This document shows positions 1 to 8,328 of a stretch of 64,000 nt of DNA, in pieces. Origin of the DNA: Acholoe squamosa (lineage: Eukaryota; Annelida; Polychaeta; Phyllodocida; Polynoidae). The stretch lies in contig OX439046.1 of NCBI GenBank assembly GCA_949317995.1, forward strand, positions 60,553,774 to 60,617,773, read 5' to 3'. The stretch's first letter is position 1. Each line of letters starts with the position of its first letter. The notes under the pieces are model-generated. The model saw only the letters and a program-made list of their open reading frames with translations. It ran no database searches and was not told the origin of the DNA. The position numbers were made by a program, and so were the translations under genes.

Positions 1-505
1 CCACACCCAGTCAGTTCTCACTCAGAATGACGATTTATCACCAACATCGCTAATATCGATCTCACTCCCTGCGTGAGTATGCGCCGCTCCCAGTCAACTC
101 TCACTCAGAATGGCAGCTTATCACCACCATCTCCAACATGGATCTCACTCACTCCGTCAATATGTGCCACTGTCTGTCAACCCTCACTCAGAATGGCGAC
201 TTTTCACCTGCATTGCCACATGGCTCTCACTCATTGCGTGAGTTGGTGTCACTCCTATCTTCTCTCAAAAGGGTGACTTAACACCACCATCGCTGACATG
301 GATGTCACTCGCTGTGTGAGTGTGTACCACTGTCATCAACTCTCACACTAAATGCTGACTTATCACCACCATTGCCAACATTGGTCTCACTCAATGCATA
401 CATTTGTGTCACTCCAAGTCAATGCTCTCTGAGGATTGCATCATCTGTCAATCACTCTCACTCAGAATGGCAACTTATCACCACCATTGCCAAAGTTGTT
501 GAGAC
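1..505. repeat. degenerate tandem repeat, unit about 82 bp
   Basis: The words CTCACTCAGAATGG and CTTATCACCACCAT recur with a spacing of about 81-83 bp (for example near 18, 101 and 184, then weaker copies to about 480). Each unit also holds a CTCACTCA...TGCGTGAGT segment. The copies are diverged, and the array probably continues to the left of the window. Open frames across it are repeat artefacts. Confidence 0.75.
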
Positions 506-864
506 AGCACCACTGTTCAACATGCAGCCTATCTAGGAAGTGTGGGCATGAAGTATAAGTCCCATACATATCAAATGTGCTTTGTTTCACACTGATTTCC
601 ATGTAATACTTCAGAGTTGAATCAAACAAGGTTATATAGAGAAAATATCAATTGAATTTAGATAGAGGTATCTCTAAAGTGAAAGAAACTATCCATAAAC
701 ACCTTTTCTCTGGTTACAGGAAAAATACATAGGGAAATATCTACATGAACACCTTGTCTGTGGTTAGAGGGAAGATACATATGACAATACCTTCTCTGGC
801 AAAACATACTTTGATCTGGCAGGTGTGAGGCTGCATGATTACCAATGTCGATGATCATGAGCTT
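506..864. other. spacer between two tandem arrays, nothing recognised
   Basis: AT-rich sequence. A related 40-bp segment occurs twice (around 697-735 and 740-780, both with ACACCTT...CTGTGGTTA). No coding or RNA gene was identified. Confidence 0.4.
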
Positions 865-1560
865 TTCATCTAACAAGGTGAGTCAGTGTCGCCATCACTG
901 GTGAGTCTGAGTGATCACCACTCTCGCCATCCATGGTGAACCTGCGCTATGACGTGGTGCGCGTTTTCATCTAGCGAGGTGAGTGATCAACTGCCTTGCC
1001 ATCCCTGGTGAGTGTGAGTCATCATGATCCTCGCCAACCATGGTGAACGTGAGCTATGGCATGGTGTGCATTTCATCTGCAAGGGGAGTGATCACTCGTG
1101 TCACCATCCCTGGTGAGTGTGGTTGATCAAGATCCTCACCATCTGTGGTGAACCTGTGCTGTCACAAGGTACGCGTTTCATCTAGCGAGGTGAGTGATCA
1201 CCCGAGTGACCATCCCCCATGAGTGTGAGTGATCACGATCCTTGCCATCCATGGTGAACGTGCGTTATGACGTGGTGTGCGTTTCATCTAGCGAAGTGAG
1301 TGATCACTCATGTCACCATCCCTGGTGAGGATGAGTGATCACTCATGTCGCCATCCTTGGTGAGGATGAGTGATCACACTCCTTGCCATCCCTGGTGAAC
1401 ATGCACTATGATGAGGTGCATATTTCATCTAGCGAGGTGAGTGATCACCCGCGTCGCCATCCCTGGTGAGTCTGAGTGATCACCATCCTCACCATCTGAG
1501 TTGAGGCCATATGATCACCACCATTGCTATTCCTGGTGATCTTGTGCTATAGCAACGTCT
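865..1560. repeat. degenerate tandem repeat, unit about 105 bp
   Basis: The block TTTCATCTAGCGAGGTGAGT followed by GATCAC...GCCATCCCTGGTGAG recurs near 867, 967, 1073, 1177, 1286 and 1423. Spacing is about 100-109 bp, with one longer unit that carries an extra GATGAGTGATCACTC segment. Units share GTGAGTGATCA words with each other but not with the first array. This looks like a minisatellite or satellite remnant. Confidence 0.75.
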
Positions 1561-1734
1561 AGGGACATGTGTGAGCCACTTCACACAGGTTGACGAGGAG
1601 TCACGACAATTTGCTTGGCCGTATTTATGGATGATGAAAGGATTGTTCTCAACAGCTGGACCCTAGATAATAATGTTCTTATACAAAGGCCCATTGATTA
1701 CTGCTATCCTGATCAAAGGGCTCTAAATAGATTT

Positions 1735-1800
1735 GGATCAACACGGTAAAAGGTACGCCCGTGAGGGGGTGCACAGGCGTACATTTTACCGTGTTGATCC
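1735..1800. repeat. 66-bp perfect-ended inverted repeat (hairpin)
   Basis: Left arm GGATCAACACGGTAAAA (1735-1751) is the exact reverse complement of 1784-1800. The stem resumes inside as GTACGCC/GGCGTAC after a one-base bulge, leaving a short G-rich loop. It may be a tiny fold-back element or the remnant of a MITE. Confidence 0.75.
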
Positions 1801-4254
1801 ACAGATGCTCAATAGACCGTAATTATTTGTCAGAGGGTGATTAAATAGAGAGCAGGGATATGTTCACACTCCCCTAGTATTGAATCAATACACCCACTCC
1901 TTAATCAAAGTAGTTTGAGCTGCAGCCCATGAATTCCCTTGGTAGGAGAGGTGTTGCACTTACAACGATAAGCTTTATACTTTGCATATCATTACAGAGT
2001 GTATACTATAGACCTTTAAAATGTCATGAAGGAATACTTTCTATCAACATCCTCTGAGGGGTTTCCTTAGATGTGCATTTCTTGGAACTGCTTTATCACA
2101 TTGCCTAAAAAGAAAAACAAATTTTCTTTAGGAATCATACTCAGGAAGTTAGATATGGTTAGGTCAGCCGACCTTAAACGGTTCTAAAAAGTGTAAGAGG
2201 GCATTCGCCTTCATTCACAAAGTGAGTGGTGAATATTCAAAATGTTGATAAAAACACAGAAAGATGGAAAATACCCCTGAAAAGGAAAGAACAAGTAGTC
2301 AGACATCAACAAGATGGTGTCAATACTGTCTGGGTATTGCGAGTGACCAACATCCACCAAGTAGTGGAAATGCGGCAGCGGATTGCAGCTATAATATTTC
2401 TTCTCTGGTCTAGTGCTCTAAATTGCATGTCTCAAATTCTTCTCCCCTCCTTCTCTCTCTGTCTCCCTCTCTCTCTGTCCCACCCCTCTCTGTCTCTCTC
2501 TGCCTCCCTCTCTGATCCTCCCTTGGCACTTCTGCCTATACCCCTTCTCTCACCTAGCATTCCTTTAATTCAGTAGCAGGGCAAGAACAAGAAGCCCTGG
2601 ATAGGCTGCTGTCACCCTTTTCAAGTATCATGGCATAATATATTGGCATGACCACTTTGACCTTTCTGCCTGGATTGCTTTTGTAGTCTCTTTCTGAGAG
2701 AGATAGGTGAGTTGTTCATTGATTCACATGCAGCACCTCATAGGTCCCCATATTTACCCTGCCTCTGGAACCTACCCTCACTTCACTAGATACCACTCAA
2801 TCACTGCTTGTCACTGGACCTTGTGAGATCACTGATTTAAGATGAAGAGTGTAGATTATTTCTTTAAGAACTGAACGGCGTAATAGACAGTGAAAAGCAG
2901 TGGGGATGGCAAACATTACTTTGTTCTCTAAGACTGTAAGCAGGTGGTGGGAAGATCATAAATCTGGCTGACTTACCATTACTTACTCACAGCAACATCA
3001 ATTACCCCTCCCCTGGAAAAAGAAGTAAAGAAAACACGTCTTCGCTTTAGTTTTGTCTGTCTTTACCCTGGAACTTGAAGGTGAAAGGCTCATGCATGTC
3101 ACAGCAGAAGTTCATAGGTCTTAACCCTTTAAAGACTGCAAAGTGTATTGATGCATTATACCCATTTGTCAGATTGATGCATGAATGCATCCCTAGTGAG
3201 TAACTCAGCAGCATCACATTCATGGAGAATTAATGTAGACCCTACCAGGGTGATACTTTATATTATAAGCACCAATGACCTTTAGTTTGCTAGAGAGGTG
3301 CAACACTCTCACCTATTCCATAATTCATTTTGTCCTCTATGGTCGGTTGAAAAGCTCACGGGTTTAGCAGGGTCCTCCCAAATGGGAGTTGAAGGTCACT
3401 GCTTTCTGCCTTTCCCTTTCCTTCTCAAGAAAAAAAGAAATGTACCCCACATCACAGCTTCATATATGACCAGACCATTCTTCTTTTTGCTGGTGAAGTA
3501 AAGAAGATCTTGTCTTAATCTGTTTTGCCGACAATATTTTCATAGTGTATGGCTTTCTTTTTGGGAGAAAGGTATTTTCTCGGGATGGTCTTAGAGGATG
3601 GGAATTGTATGCCCACTTAGTAGTTTATAGCTAAGCAGTAAAAGCCACAAAACCATTTGTACCATTAATATATCAATATGTAATATGGAACATCCTTTAA
3701 CAACCCACAGAAATTTAACCCATGACTCTCTGATTGAACACTTTCATCTTACCTCAGATTAACGTCCCTCAGCTCCTATGACTAGAACCAGCACTCACTT
3801 ACAGGCCAACAGCATCTGTGGGCAGTGGCCACTACAAATCTTCCCGAGATCTCTTCATCTCTGCCCTCCTCATTGCCTCCTGTTAAACCCTTCCTCTTAT
3901 CTCCTGGTCTGTCTTTATGATCAGCACCTACCTGCTAGAGGGGCCAACAGCTAAGAATAGGTTTCTGTCACACCCTTCTACTCCTGTGGAATAATGTATT
4001 GGGAAGATCCTACTCTGATCTTTAGTGCCTGGAGCTGCTCCTGTACTCTGGTGGCAGTGAGAGGTGAGCTGCTCATGGGTCTGCCTGGAACACCGCATAG
4101 GGTCATAAGTCATAGAAACAGAGCATATCCCCCCCTTGGGCTGGGGGGGGGGTCTGGAACCAAACCTAGGACTATCTTAAAGATTTTTTTTGTGGATAGT
4201 GTATAGGTGTTGGGGTACCTCCTCACGAGATATTATTAGTTAAATATGAAAACG
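1801..4254. other. intergenic, no gene recognised; CT-rich tract at about 2444-2525
   Basis: No frame here has coding character. A pyrimidine-rich TCTCTC/CCCTCT tract at about 2444-2525 is simple-sequence DNA, and the open frame running through it is low complexity. A short G tract lies near 4141-4152. Confidence 0.5.
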
Positions 4255-4268
4255 GTTGCCATGGCAAC
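4255..4268. promoter_or_regulatory. palindromic X-box-like site (RFX consensus)
   Basis: GTTGCCATGGCAAC is a perfect 14-bp palindrome that fits the RFX X-box consensus (GTNRCC-N-RGYAAC type). It lies 42 bp left of the first copy of the 15-bp dispersed word. Whether it is used is unknown; its start gene, if any, is not visible. Confidence 0.4.
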
Positions 4269-4296
4269 GCCCCAAAGGTACATACCCTGGAAACAG

Positions 4297-5083
4297 TGTC
4301 TTGGCGAGTGATAATTGGGGGTAAATACCCTTAAGGCCTCCCATATGAGCATGGATATGTGTTTAACTCAGTTTAAGGTTATTATTATTGTAAATCTAGG
4401 TGTAAATGTTGGGTTTAGAGAGTTGTGATTAGGTATTCTGTTATTTTTCCTAAGCAATGGGGTATTTTCCTCCAAGGCCAACACTGGATTTTAACTCAAA
4501 TTTAGGGCACAAAATATTCATTGTCTGTCATTAATCATACAAGGGACATAGAGTTAGAGAGAAGTTATTAATTACAAAGGAGACAATGCCCACGACATGT
4601 ACTTTCAGGTGGTATATAGCTTTAGTGGGGGAAAAATCTGTTTGTACCTAAGAATTTCTATTCAAAACATGGAGTAATTATGACCAAAATCACTCGCCAA
4701 GACACTTTTTGGAGGTTTTACATATATTTGCCTATAGTATGCATATGGTTGTAGCAGTAGACCATAGTGCATCTACTATGGAAAAATTGTTTTATTTCGA
4801 CTGTACTTGTCTCCCCCTTATGTGTGAAGGTGGTGGTTATGGTTAATTATCATTATTGCATCACTCGGGAAGACATTTTTCAATAAATTCAAAGATTGCT
4901 ATAGAGTTCCATAAAGAATGCATCTCATCCATGATATTATAACTTGTTACGTTTTTTTCTTCTCTTGGTTGACTTCTATATAGTATACTCTCTCATATAT
5001 ATGCATAAGGACGTCCTTCTGTCCAATATTGCAGCAGGTAGGGGGAGAAAGACAAGAGGGGCTGATCATCACTCGGGAAGACA
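4297..5083. repeat. left cluster of dispersed 15-bp word TCACTCGSSAAGACA
   Basis: Four copies: 4297-4311 (reverse, GCC variant), 4690-4704 (forward, GCC variant), 4861-4875 and 5069-5083 (forward, GGG variant). The same word recurs at 7818, 7899, 8801, 9040, 10916, 10974, 11527, 11915, 24965 (12 of 15 bases) and 25142, and was not noticed elsewhere in the window. A length-15 word recurring this often in about 8 kb is not chance. A transposase-binding or subterminal repeat is one explanation. Confidence 0.8.
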
Positions 5084-5115
5084 CTTTTTCTTACAGTATA
5101 GACCTATTAAAATGA

Positions 5116-5152
5116 GAACGGTTCTAACAAGTATTTGGGACCGTCCACTTTG
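5116..5152. repeat. hairpin repeat, left partner of 7837-7873
   Basis: The segment starts GAACGGT and ends GGACCGTCCACTTTG. The ACGGTTC/GGACCGT arms form a stem. The loop reads TAACAAGTATTTG here and its reverse complement in the partner copy at 7837-7873, while both outer flanks keep the same orientation. The two copies bracket the 755-codon gene. Confidence 0.75.
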
Positions 5153-5427
5153 ATATATATATGCTTCTATGCTCAAAGTTATGAAAAAGTTATGTTATAA
5201 TAACATACATCTTGTCATAATTACTCTATTGTTAGTTATTCCATTATGGGGGTGGAGATGTTAATCCAAAATGCCGAAGACTCCAAGAGATATTTATACT
5301 ATATATATACATGCATCCATTGATCTTACAGATTTACATGAATATACAATTTTAAGTAGGCAGTAGATCTCAGAGCTATAGTTTGGGTTAGGGGGTACAG
5401 CGGGCAGCCCCAAGGACAACAGGACGG

Positions 5428-7695
5428 CTAGTTCTTCCTCTTCCTGACGAGCCTCTTGGCCACTTTACGGACAGCGCGGGAGGTAGCTGTCTGTCCGTAG
5501 AAGCGGGGGGGTCTTGACTCTTCCACATCCGGTTCCAGGACTTCGTCTGCGAAGGGCATCTCATCAATGATCTCTTGCTCCGTCCTGTTGTCCTCCTCCT
5601 CGGACAACTCGTCGTCGCTGTAGCTGACTCCGAGGTTGATGACGGGGGTCCAGCCCGGGCAGCCCTTCAACATCCGCCCATCCTCCCGCATGCAGCATGG
5701 ACCGAAGCAGGAGAGTGGCCGGATGTGAAGCACACTGCCGATGGTGACCGCTTGGTGTGCTTTGGATATGCCGGTCACTTCACCGGTAGCCCGGATCTTG
5801 CGGCACTTCTTGCTCTTCCGGTTTGCATCGATATCCTTCTTACTCCGATGGATGAGTTGAATTTTCTCGGAGGAGACTTTATCCATGAAATCCTCTGCAT
5901 TCTGTATAATTTGCTCCTTCTTGGTCTCCCGAGAAGCAATCCGCTTGATTGCCCCGTCGCAGGGGCCCTTACCATGACCACTCTCTAGCCAGGTCCAGGC
6001 ACAGCGGACGTGGAAGAGAGTGGGGCTGTCCAGCAGCATCTGGCATATGTATCGGTTACGGTACTGCGACGAGGGGGAGTCGGACACGAACCAAACGAAC
6101 TGCAACTGGGGGTGCTTAAGCCGGAGCTCTTTTATCAGGGCCTCAACAAAGGTAAACGTCTCCTCAAAACCATGGGTATGGTCATCAGAGACCCCAACAA
6201 AGTTGTAGTGGTACATGGTACCTTCATCTCCCTCCTCTGGGACCCAGTCGGGATCCTCCCGGTCAACTGGCAAGTTTGAAAAGTCCTTGACCTTGGCCAC
6301 CATGGCCTTGAGAGTGATCTGAGGTTTAGAATAGTACGCTGACTGGATTTGTTTGGCATAGTCCGTAGTCCAGTTTTCAGCGTAGTCAACTTGGACTACG
6401 GACTGATGCATGGGGAGGCGGTCTTTCAGAAGCTTTACCTGGGAGTTCTGATTTTCTACTCTCCGACAGTGGGCCCTAAAGGAGAGTAGGAGGGCCACCA
6501 GTTTAGCCTTGAACACAGCCTTGGTTGCTATACGTTGAAACAGTCGCTGGCCACACATGGTGACTTCCTCCTCTGCATCCTCATCTTTGTTCTTTTTCCC
6601 TTGCTCCCGCTGTTGGCGTGCACTTTTCCCACCCTCCACCTCAGTTTTCTGTGGCTTATCCCATATGTAGTACTTCATGTGTGTAGCGGGGTACTCCTCC
6701 ACTATTTCTTTGATTCTTTCGTCACTGAGTTCTAGGAGGCTGGTGGTGGACTTAGGTAAAGAAGAAACAGCCTGACACATGTATGCAATGTTGCTATGTG
6801 CCTTACAGAGACACGACTGACGCTTCATGACGTGAAACAATTTCACGTCATTTGGCCTGGCGCGCACAAAGGTGCTCTCGGACACCATGTCACTGGGGGC
6901 ACATTGGGAGGTATACTTCCTGTAACTGTTGGTGAGGGTGTCCATGAGCACCACCTTCTGCTGCTCTATCCCATCCTTGTTCTTTTTCTTATTCGCCCCG
7001 TCTCTCTTTCCAGGTAACATGGCACTGTTCGCAGGGTCGCGCATCCATGCACGGACAACCTCTGCCTTTCTGATTCCGTCTTGCCTCCTTGCCTCACGGA
7101 GCTGGAGGTCAGAGAAGACCCTATTACGGTTTACCCCGAGTTCCTTGGCGAGCACACTTTTGGTCCCCCGTGGTAACTTTTGCTCCTTAAGCTCAGCGTC
7201 CATGCTGTTTTCGGATAACAGCTTCATCTTTTCCTTCTTTCCGAGTGTTGACAATTGTTTTTTCAGGACCATATATGGTTTTACCCTGTTCTCAACATTC
7301 TTGCGGGTCCTTGGGGTCATCCGCTCGTTCCTCATTAGATGGCTGGCACTCCTCCTAGGTGTGGCATCAGGGCCCAAGTAGTCTCTCTCCACATTGATGG
7401 CTTGTGGTGGGGGGTCTCTGACTGGGGACGGAGACAGAGAGGAGGACAGTCGCCTCCCTAGTTTTTTGGGCCTGCCTCTTTCCCTGTGTGGTGTTGGGCT
7501 TGGGTTGGGGGCAGGAGCAGGAGTGTCAGGGTTAGGTGCTGCGAGTGTCTGTTTTCTCAGCAACTTTACATTTTTGTCTCTTTCCTGCTTCAGTTGCTTA
7601 GAGAGCCGCTCTATCTCTCTTTGGAGGGCACGTGTAGCTGGCTCTTGGGACCAGGCTCTCTTGCTTCTGTCATCAAATGTACAAGTATCTACCAT
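5428..7695 (-). CDS. 755-aa protein with RNase-H-like catalytic motif candidates; possible DNA transposase
   Basis: An uninterrupted 755-codon gene from an ATG at 7695. The N-terminus has a short coiled coil (about residues 20-50), then a Pro/Ser-rich stretch with an AT-hook-like GRPKKLGRR. The middle is Lys/Arg-rich, and the C-terminus is acidic then basic (KRLVRKRKN). Candidate catalytic blocks are QVDYAENW (Asp437), VSDSPSSQYRNRY (Asp539) and GHGKGPCDGAIKR (Asp580), spaced like a DDE/DDD nuclease. From memory, proteins with a SHGKGPCDG-type block recur as uncharacterised multi-copy predictions in invertebrate and fish genomes, which suits a mobile-element gene. The flanks carry a hairpin repeat and many copies of a 15-bp word that could be transposase sites. 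No known superfamily could be assigned, and a domesticated host gene remains possible. The frame is solid; the function is inferred. Confidence 0.7.
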   Translation of the reverse strand: MVDTCTFDDRSKRAWSQEPATRALQREIERLSKQLKQERDKNVKLLRKQTLAAPNPDTPAPAPNPSPTPHRERGRPKKLGRRLSSSLSPSPVRDPPPQAINVERDYLGPDATPRRSASHLMRNERMTPRTRKNVENRVKPYMVLKKQLSTLGKKEKMKLLSENSMDAELKEQKLPRGTKSVLAKELGVNRNRVFSDLQLREARRQDGIRKAEVVRAWMRDPANSAMLPGKRDGANKKKNKDGIEQQKVVLMDTLTNSYRKYTSQCAPSDMVSESTFVRARPNDVKLFHVMKRQSCLCKAHSNIAYMCQAVSSLPKSTTSLLELSDERIKEIVEEYPATHMKYYIWDKPQKTEVEGGKSARQQREQGKKNKDEDAEEEVTMCGQRLFQRIATKAVFKAKLVALLLSFRAHCRRVENQNSQVKLLKDRLPMHQSVVQVDYAENWTTDYAKQIQSAYYSKPQITLKAMVAKVKDFSNLPVDREDPDWVPEEGDEGTMYHYNFVGVSDDHTHGFEETFTFVEALIKELRLKHPQLQFVWFVSDSPSSQYRNRYICQMLLDSPTLFHVRCAWTWLESGHGKGPCDGAIKRIASRETKKEQIIQNAEDFMDKVSSEKIQLIHRSKKDIDANRKSKKCRKIRATGEVTGISKAHQAVTIGSVLHIRPLSCFGPCCMREDGRMLKGCPGWTPVINLGVSYSDDELSEEEDNRTEQEIIDEMPFADEVLEPDVEESRPPRFYGQTATSRAVRKVAKRLVRKRKN

Positions 7696-7817
7696 AAGTC
7701 TCTCTCTTTAAAAGTATGTTCATATCTATTTTTTTTAGAAGTAGTATCTCAAATACCTTGCATACCTCCGGGGCCAGAGGCCTACATTCCTTACTAACAC
7801 TATTACACTACCCCCTG

Positions 7818-7913
7818 TGTCTTCCCGAGTGATAAAGAACGGTCCCAAATACTTGTTAGGACCGTCCACTTTGTACCATACACGTAACACTACTACTGTG
7901 TCTTCCCGAGTGA
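7818..7913. repeat. two reverse copies of the 15-bp word, with the right hairpin repeat
   Basis: TGTCTTCCCGAGTGA occurs at 7818-7832 and 7899-7913, inverted relative to the copies at 4861 and 5069 on the other side of the 755-codon gene. The hairpin copy at 7837-7873 lies between them. The second word (CTTTGGGCATARCCYTCCA type) follows in reverse at 7946-7964. Confidence 0.8.
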
Positions 7914-8237
7914 TCCTATGTATAAACTCCATAGAGAAAATGTGATGGAAGGCTATGCCCAAAGAAATGATGCAATTGGATGAGTGAATTCTTTATTTGG
8001 AAAAAGAATTGACATGTTCATCAACATATATATAATATATATGTATAAATGTTAAGAAATACATGTGTACACACTTTGAAATGTTGCCTTCCAGCCGACT
8101 TTCATGTCCCTCAGTGTTGCAAGGAGTTGCTGATGCAAGGCATGGTGTGCTGTAACGTATTTTGTGGAGACTAGTGAGAGATAATCTTTTACAAAAAACA
8201 AGTTCTAAACTTGTGAGTCATGGTTAATACAAAATGC

Positions 8238-8243
8238 TTTATT
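8238..8243 (-). terminator. poly(A) signal AATAAA for the eight-exon gene
   Basis: AATAAA on the minus strand, 86 bases beyond the TAG that ends exon 8. It supports the 3' end of the spliced gene and shows that the gene is separate from the 755-codon gene downstream. Confidence 0.6.
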
Positions 8244-8328
8244 TTTATAATGTTACAATGACTTCTGGAATGATGATATCTTTGTTTAACAGTTTTTGAT
8301 CATGCACTTTTACTTTTTCATATATAGT

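Noticed and set aside
1-1560. CRISPR-like or structured repeat-spacer array
   Set aside because: Units of 82 and 105 bp are diverged throughout with no constant repeat and variable spacer pattern; the DNA is eukaryotic.
2226-2576. 116-codon plus-strand frame
   Set aside because: Half of it is the CT-rich simple-sequence tract; no domain or homologue recognised.
5575-5988. 137-codon plus-strand frame and others between 5.5 and 7.8 kb
   Set aside because: Antisense to the 755-codon gene, which has the clear motifs and continuous frame.
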